From an uncultured Verrucomicrobia subdivision 3 bacterium (GTDB taxonomy: Bacteria > Verrucomicrobiota > Verrucomicrobiia > Limisphaerales > UBA11358), in contig CAISYZ010000025.1 of the NCBI GenBank assembly GCA_903889895.1, positions 1-41,201 on the forward strand: a stretch of DNA of 41,201 nt, given 5' to 3'. Numbering within the stretch: position 1 is the first letter of the stretch; the number at the start of each line of letters is the position of its first letter. The position numbers and the translations under genes are program-made. Below, piece by piece: positions 26,072 through 35,637 of this stretch. The notes beneath the pieces are model-generated. The model saw nothing but the letters and a program-made list of their open reading frames with translations. It had not been told where the DNA came from and searched no databases.

Positions 26072-27163
26072 ATGACTGCAAACAAATCATTTCTTCCCGG
26101 CCAACTCTGGCCGGATAATAACGGCGTCCACATCAACGCCCACGGCGGTGGCGTGCTTTTCCACAATGGTGTGTATTACTGGTTCGGCGAGCACAAAATC
26201 GAGGGCGAAGCCGGTAACGCCGCGCACGTGGGCGTCCATGTTTATTCCTCGCGCGATCTTTACAACTGGCAGGACGAAGGCATCGCGCTGGCGGTAAGCG
26301 ATGATTCAAAAAGTCCAATCACGCGCGGCTGTATTCTGGAGCGTCCCAAAGTTGTTTTCAATTCGCGCACAAAAAAGTTCGTGATGTGGTTTCACTTGGA
26401 GCCGAAGGACGTTGGTTACGCCGGTTCGTTGAGCGGCGTGGCGGTGGCGGATAACGTCACCGGGCCGTTTCAATTGATCAATGCGTTTCGTCCGAACACC
26501 GGCGTGTGGCCGCTGAATGTGCCGGACGCGGACAAACGTGAGTTAAGCGCGGCGGAACTGGGAGGCATCAGCGGCATGGATTTGAACGGCGGGCCGAGAC
26601 CGTGGTATCCCAAACAGCTTTTGTTCCGCCGCGATTTCGCCGGCGGCCAGATGGCGCGCGATATGACGTTGTTTGTGGACGACGATGGCAGCGCATATCA
26701 CATTTACTCCTCGGAAGCCAATGGCACGCTGCATATATCGCGGTTGAGCGATGATTACTTGAGTCCCGCCGGAAAATTTATCCGCGTGCTGCCCGGCCGA
26801 TTCAACGAAGCGCCGGCGATGCTGAAATTTCGTGGCCGATATTTTTTGTTCACTTCTGATTGCACCGGCTGGGCGCCGAATCCGGCGCGGCTGCTCACGG
26901 CGGATACCATTTTTGGAAACTGGGAAGAGCTCGGCAACCCGTGCCTCGGCCCGGGCGTGGAAATTACGAACACATTTATTTCGCAATCCACCTTTGTATT
27001 GCCGGTGCACGGCAAAGCAGACGCCTTCATTTTCATGGCCGACCGTTGGAATCCGGCGAACGCGATCGATGGCCGCTACGTCTGGCTACCGGTGGAATTT
27101 CGTCACGACGTGCCAACGATTTCTTGGCACGATGAGTGGAATTTAAGTTTTTTCGATAAATGA
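26072..27163 (+). CDS. GH43 exo-beta-1,3-galactanase-like glycoside hydrolase
   Basis: 363 residues from the ATG at 26072, 13 bp after the symporter. The opening INAHGGGVLFHNGVYYWFGE is characteristic of GH43 galactanase-type subfamilies (24 and 34), followed by propeller segments (SGVAVADNVTGPFQLI, MTLFVDDDGSAYHIYSSEAN) and a NEAPAMLKFRGRYFLFTSDC block with the candidate acid Glu. No signal peptide. Known relatives release galactose from beta-1,3-galactan. The subfamily is assigned by motif only. Confidence 0.8.
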   Translation: MTANKSFLPGQLWPDNNGVHINAHGGGVLFHNGVYYWFGEHKIEGEAGNAAHVGVHVYSSRDLYNWQDEGIALAVSDDSKSPITRGCILERPKVVFNSRTKKFVMWFHLEPKDVGYAGSLSGVAVADNVTGPFQLINAFRPNTGVWPLNVPDADKRELSAAELGGISGMDLNGGPRPWYPKQLLFRRDFAGGQMARDMTLFVDDDGSAYHIYSSEANGTLHISRLSDDYLSPAGKFIRVLPGRFNEAPAMLKFRGRYFLFTSDCTGWAPNPARLLTADTIFGNWEELGNPCLGPGVEITNTFISQSTFVLPVHGKADAFIFMADRWNPANAIDGRYVWLPVEFRHDVPTISWHDEWNLSFFDK

Positions 27164-30100
27164 ACAGGATACGCGCCTCCTTGTCGTTTTGTTTTTTGAT
27201 GGTGCTGGCCATCGGCTCACCGCTGATGGCCCAACCTTTCCTTCATCCCGGCGGCCTGCACACGCTGGCGGATTTGAACCGGATGAAAACCAACGTGCTG
27301 GCGGGGAATCATCCGTGGATAGACGACTGGAATATTTTAATCACCGATTCAAAAGCGCAAACCAATGTTGGCACACATGTCACCGCCAACATGGGCTCCA
27401 GCCGCCAGAATGCCGATTTAGACGCCCATGCCGCTTATCTCAATTTCATTCGCTGGTATATTTCTGGTGATGCTAATTATGCCAACAAAACGACTAACAT
27501 TCTCAATTCTTGGGCGGCGGCGGTGAATGTGGTTGCCAGCGGAACAGACACACCCGGCTTGATTGGTATCCCGATTGCCCATTTTGCCGAAGACGCGGAA
27601 TTGTTGCGGACTTACTCCGGCTGGAAAGCGTCTGATTTTCAGGCTTTCACTAACATGATGCTCACCTACCTTTACCCGTCGTGTAACAACTTTCTCACAA
27701 ACCACAACGGCGCTTGCATCAGCTCTTACTTTGCCAACTGGGATGCGTGCAACATCGAATCGTTGATTGCCATGGGCGTGCTGTGCGACAACACGAACAT
27801 TTACAACCAGGGCGTGAACTACTTCATAAGCGGCGCGGGCAATGGAAGCATTTCAAACGCGGCTCCCTATCTCTATTCTGGTGGCATCGCGCAATGGCAG
27901 GAAAACGGGCGCGATCAGGAACACGCCCAGCTTGGCGTCGGGGAACTCGCCGCTGCCTGCCAGACAGCCTGGAACCAGGGACTGGATTTGTTTGGTTTTT
28001 CAAACAACCGGCTGCTGGCCGGCGCCGAGTATGTGGCCCAGTATAACTTGCAACACGACGTTCCCTATACGGATCTCAATGATTGTGCGGATGACAACAT
28101 GTTTTTCGTCGCAAATAACGGCCGGGGCCGGCTGGATGACCGGCCAATTTGGGAAATGATTTACAATCACTATGTCGTTCTTCAAGGGATAAGCGCGCCC
28201 AACACAACCGCGATGGAGCGACTTTATCGGCCGGAGCAAGGCAGCATTGACCATTTTGGCTATGGGACATTGACGTTCACACTCAATGCCACCAATTCAC
28301 CTTATCCACCGGCGCCGTTGCCCGACACTCCTACTGGGCTGGTGGCGACACCCGGAATATCCCAGGTCACCTTGAACTGGACGCGGGCTGCCGGGGATCT
28401 GGCCCAAGGATACAACGTGCAACGGTCCACGACCAGCGGCGGCCCCTACACAACCATCGCCACCTGGGCCGTAAACGCGTCGCCCAATACCTCACCCAAT
28501 TACACCGACACCAGCGTGGTCAATGGCGCGACTTATTACTATGTGGTTTCCGCCAACAATCAAAGCGGCACCAGCGCCAACTCATCGGAAGCTAGTGTCA
28601 CGCCCACTGCCTCCGGCCCCGTGCCGGCGGTCTGGACGTCGCAGGACGTCGGAGTGGTGACCAACGCCGGCAGCTCCGTGTATGCCAGCGCCGGCGACAA
28701 CACCTTCATCGTCACCGGGTATGGAACTGGCATCGGCGGCACGGCAGATGGTGGATTTCATTACAACTACCTCAATGTTACCAACAACTTCACTATCATT
28801 GCCCGGCTGACGGCCAATAACGCAGATCAAATGGGATTGATGGTGCGCTCCTCGCTCGCCACCAACGCCGCGCTGGTGCAAATCATGATGGCTGCGAACG
28901 CCCGGGAATCCACCTATGGCGTTCGCACCCCGGGCGGCAACCTGAATCATTACACCAGCGGCGATCAGTTCACCGCGCTGCCGACGTGGTATAAGCTGAC
29001 CGGTAGCGGCAACACATTCACTGCCTACCAATCCGCCGACGGCGTGAACTGGGTCAGTGTGCAATCGTCCACTTTCACGATGGGCAGCCCCTATTACGCC
29101 GGCATAGCGATCAATAATGGCAGCGCTGTGTTTGATAACGTGGCTTATACCAACGCAGCGGTCACCGGAAGTTTTGCGCCACCCGCCGCGCCGGTAAATT
29201 TGACCACGACCGCCGTTGCCAGTAATCAGGTTAATCTGACATGGTCGGCCGTCACGAATGCCTTCAGTTACAACGTCAAGCGTGCCAACGTCAGCAGTGG
29301 CCCTTACACGAACCTCGTTACGGCCATGCCCGCGAATAACTTTTACGACACCATGGCCGCCGCCAACAAGACCTACTATTACGTTGTATCCTCAATCAAC
29401 GGCGGTGGCGAGAGCACCAATTCAATCCCTTCCAGCGTGACCACGCCTGGGGCTTCGGCTCCTGTTCCGCCGATTGGCCTGACCGCAGATCCGAGTCCCA
29501 TTCAGGTTGAACTAAATTGGTCCGCTTCCATTGGCGCGTCCAGTTACAACGTAAAGCGTTCGACAACATTTGGCGGTCCTTACACCAACATCGCCACCGG
29601 GGTTATTGCGACCTTCACAGACACCAATGTTACTATTGGAATGAATTATTTTTATGTAGTTTCCGCCGTCAACAGTGTTGGCGAAGGATTGAATTCCACC
29701 GAGGTCAGTGCCTGGGTGGGTTCCACCATGCAAACCTACTTGAAATTCGATGAAACCAATGGCACGACCGCGTTTGACTCGACCGGCAACGGCTGGAATG
29801 GGACGCTGGTAAACGGCCCGACCCTTGTGACCGGATACAGCAACAACGTTGTGAATTTGAGCAGCAACAGCAGCCAGTATATCACGCTGCCGTCCGGCTT
29901 AGTCAACGGTCTCACCAATTTCAGCATCACGGCATGGGTGAAACAAACGACCGTGAGCACTTGGGCACGCATCTTCGACTTCGGCACGGGAACAACGGTC
30001 TATATGATGTTGACCCCAAAAAACGGGGCGAACAACTACCTTCGCTTCGCAATCACCATTGGAAGCAATACTGGCGAACAGCAGATCAACACCACGACCA

Positions 30101-30840
30101 CAATACCCACCGGCGTCTGGGTGCAGGTTGCCGTCACGTTGAACGGCAGCGTCGGCATTCTTTATACGAACGGCGTGGCGGTGGGAACGAACAGTTCCAT
30201 GACGTTGAATCCTTCAAGCCTCGGCATGGCGACTCAAAATTATATTGGCAAGTCGCAATGGTCCGATCCTTACTACAATGGATTGGTGGATGAATTCCGC
30301 ATCTACAACGGCGCGTTGACCGCCAGCGAAGTGGCGACCTTCATCACGCCGCTGTCTGCCCCGACCAATCTGACCGCCACGGCGAGCAACAGTCTGGTGA
30401 CTTTGAAGTGGAACGCCGCCGCGCGCGCCACCAGCTACAATGTCATGCGCTCACTTACCAACGGCGGGCCTTACGTCTCCTTGGCGGGCGTGATGTCCAC
30501 GAATTACACGGACGCCGGCCTGGCTAACAACGGCATGACTTATTACTACATCGTCACGGCAATCAACGCCGTGGGCCAGAGCACAAACTCCTCGCCAGCG
30601 GCTGCGACATTGGTTTCGTGGATTCCGCCCCAATTAACATTCAGCCTCAACGGAAGTGAGCTTCGATTCAACTGGCCAGCAGATCATCTGGGCTGGAAGT
30701 TGCAGACACAGACTAATTCGCTGACGGCTGGTCTGGGCACGAACTGGGTGACCGTGCCTAATTCAAACTCAACCAACCAGATTTCCATCACCCTGACCCA
30801 GAATACCGGCGGAGTTTTCTTCCGCCTGATTTATCCTTAA
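27160..30840 (+). CDS. Large secreted alginate-lyase-domain protein with FnIII and LamG modules
   Basis: 1226 residues, start overlapping the previous stop. A signal peptide (LSFCFLMVLAIGSPLMAQ) is followed by an alginate-lyase-type alpha/alpha domain (~30-375; FANWDACNIESLIAMGV, QWQENGRDQEHAQLGVGELA). Then come FnIII (~380-480), a DUF1349-like beta-sandwich (~490-655), FnIII (~665-760), FnIII (~763-850), a LamG/concanavalin-like domain (~855-1050), FnIII (~1055-1140) and a terminal beta domain ending GGVFFRLIYP. The layout suggests a cell-surface or released lyase with binding modules. PL38-like enzymes carry the ENGRDQEHAQLG block, to my knowledge; the substrate is not determined. FnIII copies are similar to one another (YYYVVSA…). 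Confidence 0.75.
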   Translation: MNRIRASLSFCFLMVLAIGSPLMAQPFLHPGGLHTLADLNRMKTNVLAGNHPWIDDWNILITDSKAQTNVGTHVTANMGSSRQNADLDAHAAYLNFIRWYISGDANYANKTTNILNSWAAAVNVVASGTDTPGLIGIPIAHFAEDAELLRTYSGWKASDFQAFTNMMLTYLYPSCNNFLTNHNGACISSYFANWDACNIESLIAMGVLCDNTNIYNQGVNYFISGAGNGSISNAAPYLYSGGIAQWQENGRDQEHAQLGVGELAAACQTAWNQGLDLFGFSNNRLLAGAEYVAQYNLQHDVPYTDLNDCADDNMFFVANNGRGRLDDRPIWEMIYNHYVVLQGISAPNTTAMERLYRPEQGSIDHFGYGTLTFTLNATNSPYPPAPLPDTPTGLVATPGISQVTLNWTRAAGDLAQGYNVQRSTTSGGPYTTIATWAVNASPNTSPNYTDTSVVNGATYYYVVSANNQSGTSANSSEASVTPTASGPVPAVWTSQDVGVVTNAGSSVYASAGDNTFIVTGYGTGIGGTADGGFHYNYLNVTNNFTIIARLTANNADQMGLMVRSSLATNAALVQIMMAANARESTYGVRTPGGNLNHYTSGDQFTALPTWYKLTGSGNTFTAYQSADGVNWVSVQSSTFTMGSPYYAGIAINNGSAVFDNVAYTNAAVTGSFAPPAAPVNLTTTAVASNQVNLTWSAVTNAFSYNVKRANVSSGPYTNLVTAMPANNFYDTMAAANKTYYYVVSSINGGGESTNSIPSSVTTPGASAPVPPIGLTADPSPIQVELNWSASIGASSYNVKRSTTFGGPYTNIATGVIATFTDTNVTIGMNYFYVVSAVNSVGEGLNSTEVSAWVGSTMQTYLKFDETNGTTAFDSTGNGWNGTLVNGPTLVTGYSNNVVNLSSNSSQYITLPSGLVNGLTNFSITAWVKQTTVSTWARIFDFGTGTTVYMMLTPKNGANNYLRFAITIGSNTGEQQINTTTTIPTGVWVQVAVTLNGSVGILYTNGVAVGTNSSMTLNPSSLGMATQNYIGKSQWSDPYYNGLVDEFRIYNGALTASEVATFITPLSAPTNLTATASNSLVTLKWNAAARATSYNVMRSLTNGGPYVSLAGVMSTNYTDAGLANNGMTYYYIVTAINAVGQSTNSSPAAATLVSWIPPQLTFSLNGSELRFNWPADHLGWKLQTQTNSLTAGLGTNWVTVPNSNSTNQISITLTQNTGGVFFRLIYP

Positions 30841-30866
30841 AATATGGCGCTTTTATTCAGAACAAT

Positions 30867-32942
30867 ATGAGCAATACGACCCCAAACCATCCTTTCATCA
30901 GCATCTGGTTCGGAAATTTCTTCGAGCCGTTCTATTCCGACTACAAAGCCACGCGACGCGGCATCGCCGAAGTTGCCAGCCTCGGCTTCAACAGCATCAA
31001 CCTCGACTCGAAGGCGTGGGCAGATTTCTTTGCGCGCTATCGTGGCGAAGCGGCCAGCCAGTATGTCGCCATGCACGAGTTCATGATGGCGGAGATGGCC
31101 AAGCACGGGATTGATTACACCTGCCTCGCGCTTTACCTCTGCGGCGACAATTTATATCCAAACATCCGCAGCGTGCCGCCGGTGCGCGGCGAGGAGCCGA
31201 TGCGCCCGAACGGCCAGCCGATGGGCACTTACAAATACTGGTCGCCCAAAGCGCAGGCGACGATGGTGGAGCATGTCAAAGGTCTGCTGAATCTTTACGG
31301 CAATGGAATGCGGCAAAATGCGGATGGAAAAATCATTATGCAGACAATGTTCGAGCCGATTCCCAAGCCGAGCTTCGACGCCGAGGGAAAACAAAAGTAT
31401 CTCGGCTGGCTCGAAAAAAACTATGGCGGCGCGATTGAAAAATTGAATTCGCGCTACCAGCTTGCGGCCAAATCATTTTCCGAATTGAAAACGTCAGAAT
31501 ACTGGCTGCGCCCGGAGGAGTTGAACTGGGTGGGCTGCGCACGACCGACGGCGGAAGATTTTGCGAAGCGCACGCCAGATTTTTATCGCTGGATTGACAA
31601 TCAGACGCATCTGGCCGAAGTGCTGCAAGATTATCTCGCCACGATGAAAAAACATTGGCGCGAGCTCGAGCCAAATCTTTTCATCGAGCCGCTGCTGCAT
31701 CAATGGGGCTATTTTTTCAACCCGCCGGGCCAGATTGACTGGCAGACAGGCCAGCGCGCACTAGATGTTTACAAATGCGCGGCACACGTGGACAGCGTGC
31801 TGTTCATCGCCGCGCCGCTGAATGCGGAGAATCACGCCGACGCCATGGCCTTGAGTGTCGAGGGCTCGATTTTGCGCAACGCGAATTCGCACCGGCCGTT
31901 CACCGCCGGGCTGTATCTCGGCCGGCACGTTAACGGCGACATTTACCGCGTCGTGCCGCCGGCGGAATGCATCGGCACGCACGTCGCGAACGGCGCGAAA
32001 GGACTGCACATCTACGGCTACAGCGGCCTCGACGACGGCGGCGTAATGTATCGCATGGACGAAATGTTCAAGGAGTCGCTGCGCGCCGGCAACCGCTGGG
32101 CAGCGAAAGTGATGCCGTTGCTCGACGCGCCGCGCGCCAAGGAAGTCGCGCTGCTGTTCCCCGCCGAAATGAGCCTTTTTGAGCCGCTCGAAGTGGACCT
32201 CGAAGGCCGTCACCGTATGGATCTGCTCGGCTGGTATCAACAGTTCACTGATCTGGGCTGGCATGTGGATATTGTGCACCCCCACCAGGTCGCTGCGGGA
32301 TGCCTAAAGGATTACAAGCATCTCGTCGTGCCGACGAACTCCCTCTATGACCTGGGCGACAACAAGCCACTCGAAGCCGCGGTTAAAAAATTCGTGAGCG
32401 GCGGCGGTAATTTTTTTCACGGCCCGCACTGCGAACTCGCCGAACGCGCACTCGGCATCAAGGAAAAAGTTATCGCATTTGACTGTTTAGAGTGGGATGA
32501 AGAAATCATCCCGCACGGTTGGAGCACGGTTTCATTTATAACAGGCAGGCCCATTGCCAAATACATCCAAAGCGGCAAGATCGGCATCGCACAGACCAAG
32601 CTCGGCAAAGGGAATGCCTATTCATTCGGCTTCCAATACGGCTATGCCTATTGCCGCCGCTCAATGCCGATCGTTCCCCCACAATATGGCAAACGGGAAA
32701 TGCACCCGGTCGTGCTCCTCTCCCAAACGCCAGTGGAAAAACTCGCCGGCGTTTCACCGCTCGCACCGATGACGCCGATCAAAGGGGTAGAGTTCGCTCG
32801 TTTTAGCAAAAAGCTTGTCATCGTAAACCATCGTTCAAGCCCAGTGGACATTAGCAAAATCAAAAGAAAAAGGACATTTCATTTGATACCAACGACGAAA
32901 GTTTTTCTAGCAGCGCATTCAGCCGTATTTATTGAAAGCTGA
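30867..32942 (+). CDS. GH42-like glycoside hydrolase (putative beta-galactosidase)
   Basis: 691 residues, 26 bp after the preceding gene. It has a clan GH-A-like TIM barrel (ISIWFGNFFEPFYSDYKATR, GFNSINLDSKAWADFF) with candidate catalytic glutamates in QTMFEPIPK and LSVEGSIL. A flavodoxin-like trimerisation domain follows (KEVALLFPAEMSLFEPLEVD, KHLVVPTNSLYDLGDN, FVSGGGNFFHGPHCE) and then a small beta domain. This is the GH42 layout, but the sequence is divergent, so a related family is possible. No signal peptide. Last enzyme of the second operon. Confidence 0.65.
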   Translation: MSNTTPNHPFISIWFGNFFEPFYSDYKATRRGIAEVASLGFNSINLDSKAWADFFARYRGEAASQYVAMHEFMMAEMAKHGIDYTCLALYLCGDNLYPNIRSVPPVRGEEPMRPNGQPMGTYKYWSPKAQATMVEHVKGLLNLYGNGMRQNADGKIIMQTMFEPIPKPSFDAEGKQKYLGWLEKNYGGAIEKLNSRYQLAAKSFSELKTSEYWLRPEELNWVGCARPTAEDFAKRTPDFYRWIDNQTHLAEVLQDYLATMKKHWRELEPNLFIEPLLHQWGYFFNPPGQIDWQTGQRALDVYKCAAHVDSVLFIAAPLNAENHADAMALSVEGSILRNANSHRPFTAGLYLGRHVNGDIYRVVPPAECIGTHVANGAKGLHIYGYSGLDDGGVMYRMDEMFKESLRAGNRWAAKVMPLLDAPRAKEVALLFPAEMSLFEPLEVDLEGRHRMDLLGWYQQFTDLGWHVDIVHPHQVAAGCLKDYKHLVVPTNSLYDLGDNKPLEAAVKKFVSGGGNFFHGPHCELAERALGIKEKVIAFDCLEWDEEIIPHGWSTVSFITGRPIAKYIQSGKIGIAQTKLGKGNAYSFGFQYGYAYCRRSMPIVPPQYGKREMHPVVLLSQTPVEKLAGVSPLAPMTPIKGVEFARFSKKLVIVNHRSSPVDISKIKRKRTFHLIPTTKVFLAAHSAVFIES

Positions 32943-33056
32943 ATTTCCCAATTGAAACATAGGTTTTTAAATTATTGCTTGGTTGGAACCATTCGCGACT
33001 GTGAAAATCCGGCTAACTCTGGAGGTTATAAGCCGGCACTTTGAAGCCGGATTCCA

Positions 33057-33237
33057 CTAGCAGTTGGCTCTTTTTTCCACATCTCCCGCCACCGATACAA
33101 ACGCCACCTCGAACGACTCAAAAATCAATTCTCCGTCGAACGGGATCGCACCGCCATCACTCAAATGAAATAATTGCTTTCTTGTCCATGCATCCGGGTG
33201 CAGTCTAAACAGAAGTTTAAGCCGATTGAAATCGCAA
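33057..33237 (-). pseudogene. Possible C-terminal gene fragment
   Basis: In this frame the minus strand reads FNRLKLLFRLHPDAWTRKQL, then FHLSDGGAIPFDGELIFESF and a short tail, which looks like a genuine protein end. Upstream it runs into the sensor gene, so no full gene exists. It may be a remnant of a gene cut off by a rearrangement. 32943-33056 holds only CCGG-rich short inverted repeats. Confidence 0.35.
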
Positions 33238-34587
33238 ACCATTAAATTCAGGCTGGGGCTCGCATTCACGCTGTTGATTGCCATCCTGGTCGCCGTCGGG
33301 TGGCTGGCTTTGGATCGTATGGAGCGAGTCAAAACCAACCTGAACTACCTGGTCCAGCATTGCTGGCATAAAGTGGAACTTTCACGCCAGGCTTTCGGAT
33401 ATTCGACCGCCAACAACCGGATCACTTTGGCGGTATTTCTGATGACCAATAGCACGGACATCGATCAGCTGTTGCTCCAACGCAAGCAAAACACGGAAAA
33501 AATTTCCGAACTCTTCACCAACCTCCAGCAGGTTTTAGATTCCAAGCCGGAGCGCAACCTGTTGGCGAACATTGACGCCGCGCGCTGGCCTTATGTGGCC
33601 AGCTACCAAGCGGCGCTCAAATTACAATTTCAAGATCATCAGCCGAATGCCGCCCGCGCGATGATGGTGCAAGTGACGCTGCCTTTGCTGATCAATTATC
33701 ACGCCGCGTGGAACGCCTTCGTGGAATTTCAAGGCCGACAGATGGAGGAATCCGCCCGGGTGGCTGAGCAAGATTATGAGCATACCCGCGCCCAGATGCT
33801 GGTATTGATGCTGCTGGCCTTGACCGGGGCCATGGGAATCATGGCATTGACCACTCGCAAAATCCTCAGTGAAACGTTCCAACGCCAGCGGGCGGAGCAG
33901 GAATTGCATCTGGCGCACAATGAATTGGAGGCCCGCATCCAGCAGCGGACCGCCGAATTGAATACGGCCAACGCCGGATTGAGCTTTGAAATTGCTGAAC
34001 GCGCGCGCACGGAAGCCAAGCTGGCGGCATTACAAAGCCAACAGGAACGAATTCTCACCGCCGTCGGCGAAGGCCTGCATGGCATTGACCGGGAAGGGAA
34101 AATAATGTTTGAGAATCCTGCGGCCACCGCCATGCTCGGCTGGGAAGCCCAGGAATTGATCGGTCAGCCGGCGCACCAAGTGATGCACCACACGCGCGCA
34201 GATGGCACGCCATATCCGGTCACAGAATGCGCGATTTATGCCACGCTGCACGACGGCTTGACCCACCGCGTGGAGAACGAAGTGTTCTGGCGCAAAGATG
34301 GCACATCATTTCCTGTCATTTACACGAGCACGCCGATTCGGGATGAGGCTGGCGCCATCATTGGTGCCGTGGTCGCCTTCCGCGACATCACCGAACTCAA
34401 GCGCGACGAAAACAAACTCCGCACCACCTTGTCTGAACTTGAACGTTTTAACCGCGTGATGATTAACCGCGAACAACGTGTCGTGGAATTGAAACGTGAG
34501 ATCAACCAACTGCTCACCGCTGCCGGCCAGCCGCCCGCCTACCCATCCGTCATCACTATCGCTGGCGGCCAACCGGCAAATCTTTGA
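33226..34587 (+). CDS. Membrane PAS sensor protein without a kinase domain
   Basis: 453 residues from a TTG start with AGAAG upstream at 33211-33215. TM1 is ~9-29, followed by a helical periplasmic four-helix-bundle-type sensor (~35-185, MCP-like), TM2 (~190-209), a coiled-coil linker (~212-275, with QRTAELNTANAGL), and a PAS domain (~275-392, ILTAVGEGLHGIDREGKIMF…AVVAFRDITELKRDE). It ends with LERFNRVMINREQRVVELKR and ~40 residues. That segment usually joins a PAS domain to a histidine-kinase or receiver module, and none follows. So it is either a truncated kinase or a stand-alone sensor acting through a partner. Its position after the operon hints at glycan sensing. Confidence 0.75.
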   Translation: MKSQTIKFRLGLAFTLLIAILVAVGWLALDRMERVKTNLNYLVQHCWHKVELSRQAFGYSTANNRITLAVFLMTNSTDIDQLLLQRKQNTEKISELFTNLQQVLDSKPERNLLANIDAARWPYVASYQAALKLQFQDHQPNAARAMMVQVTLPLLINYHAAWNAFVEFQGRQMEESARVAEQDYEHTRAQMLVLMLLALTGAMGIMALTTRKILSETFQRQRAEQELHLAHNELEARIQQRTAELNTANAGLSFEIAERARTEAKLAALQSQQERILTAVGEGLHGIDREGKIMFENPAATAMLGWEAQELIGQPAHQVMHHTRADGTPYPVTECAIYATLHDGLTHRVENEVFWRKDGTSFPVIYTSTPIRDEAGAIIGAVVAFRDITELKRDENKLRTTLSELERFNRVMINREQRVVELKREINQLLTAAGQPPAYPSVITIAGGQPANL

Positions 34588-34847
34588 CCACCAACGGCCA
34601 TTCGAAGCTTCGCCACGCTGATCGTGTCAGTTTTGAGACTTTTCCAAATGAGCTTGCCGCGAAGTCGAATTCGCGCATAATAATTCCCTGATTGGCGGTG
34701 GCGCATGAGATTGGCCACCAGCGTTTTTTGTCAGCGAGCCTCTAACCCGTCCGCAGAAGTGACATTCATGCGGATGGTATAGAACTCCAGTATATAAAAG
34801 GCAAATTCTGAAATGTGCAAACCAGCATTTAAGACAATAGATTAAAC
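34588..34847. other. Intergenic stretch left of the integrative element
   Basis: No gene supported. It should contain the original promoter of the tRNA-Ser gene, now cut off from the intact gene. No strong -35/-10 pair is visible; GTATATAAAAG at about 34791 is the only promoter-like patch. Confidence 0.4.
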
Positions 34848-34892
34848 GGTTGGAAGGGTGGCTGAGTGGTTAAAGGCATCTGACTCGAAATC
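34848..34892 (+). repeat. attL: 45-bp duplicate of the tRNA-Ser 5' half
   Basis: Identical to 40712-40756, from GGTTGGAAGG to GACTCGAAATC. It ends within the anticodon stem, just past the CGA anticodon. What follows (GCTAAACGC) is element sequence and does not complete a tRNA. Confidence 0.9.
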
Positions 34893-34933
34893 GCTAAACG
34901 CACTTTTCCGCGAATTTTCCCAAACTTTTCCAG

Positions 34934-35004
34934 ACTTGGACACCCTTGGACAAGCACCGCCCTGACTGGTGTTTCTCTGTTTTATTAAAAAGGCGACTTG
35001 GACA
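34934..35004 (+). repeat. Three copies of CTTGGACA near the left end
   Basis: ACTTGGACA at 34934-34942, CCTTGGACA at 34944-34952 and GACTTGGACA at 34995-35004. The first two are 10 bp apart. They may be binding sites for an element protein or a decayed coding sequence. 34893-35254 otherwise has no supported gene. Confidence 0.4.
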
Positions 35005-35039
35005 GCGCGGGACACCATTGGGCAGAGTTTTGGGCAACT

Positions 35040-35063
35040 AGTATCAGATTGCAGTATCAGATT
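35040..35063 (+). repeat. Left arm-type repeat pair AGTATCAGATT (13-bp spacing)
   Basis: Copies at 35040-35050 and 35053-35063. The same motif, orientation and 13-bp spacing recur at 40642-40665 near the other end. This fits arm-type integrase or excisionase binding sites. Confidence 0.65.
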
Positions 35064-35254
35064 TTCAAAAGCCCTCTCTGCTATGTTTCCCCAATGCCGA
35101 TGCGTGGTTTGCGCCAAAATAAAATTTAATAAATTAAGCCAATCCCTCTCCCGTTCTTATTTTGGTCTATGGCCTTCCAATCTTTCCAGTCAATTTCCCC
35201 TTATTTCAGTTCCCAAACCTCGCCACGGTCATTTACGGCGCGGCAAAGGGGGTT

Positions 35255-35548
35255 TTATGCGCTCTTTGGCTCGGCGCGCTTTGATTTTTTGGCGGTGTAT
35301 TTCGGCAAGCGGACTTTCGGGCAGGCAGGCGCAAGCAATTCGTGAACACCGATGCCAAACCCTTGCGCGATTTTTTCCAGCGTCAAAAGGCCGGGGTTTT
35401 GCTTGACGCCAAGCTCATAAAGTTGAAACAGCTTGTAACCGATGCCACACGCTTCGGCAGCGCGTTCTTGCGTCCAACCGCACTTGACGCGCAGTTCCCG
35501 CAATCGCTTTTTGAATCGGTTTGAGGCGGCAGTTTGCACCGCCAACAA
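35255..35548 (-). CDS. XRE-family helix-turn-helix regulator
   Basis: 97 residues if begun at the TTG at 35548; GTG at 35539 is an alternative, and no Shine-Dalgarno sequence helps. The Cro/C1-type HTH is RLRELRVKCGWTQERAAEAC followed by GIGYKLFQLYELG. The C-terminal tail is basic. Divergent from the zinc-ribbon gene with an 89-bp shared upstream region, so it may control that gene and itself. Likely the element's maintenance regulator. Confidence 0.8.
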   Translation of the reverse strand: MLAVQTAASNRFKKRLRELRVKCGWTQERAAEACGIGYKLFQLYELGVKQNPGLLTLEKIAQGFGIGVHELLAPACPKVRLPKYTAKKSKRAEPKSA

Positions 35549-35637
35549 AATGCCGATTTTGCGCCAGCCAAAGAACTGCCTAAAGGTAGTGTTTTCTTGC
35601 TCGCCAGCGGCGAATCTGAAATTCTGCCAACAAATCT

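Noticed and set aside
34852-34930. A second complete tRNA-Ser at the left element end
   Set aside because: Only the 5' half is present; after the anticodon the sequence does not pair to form the remaining arms.
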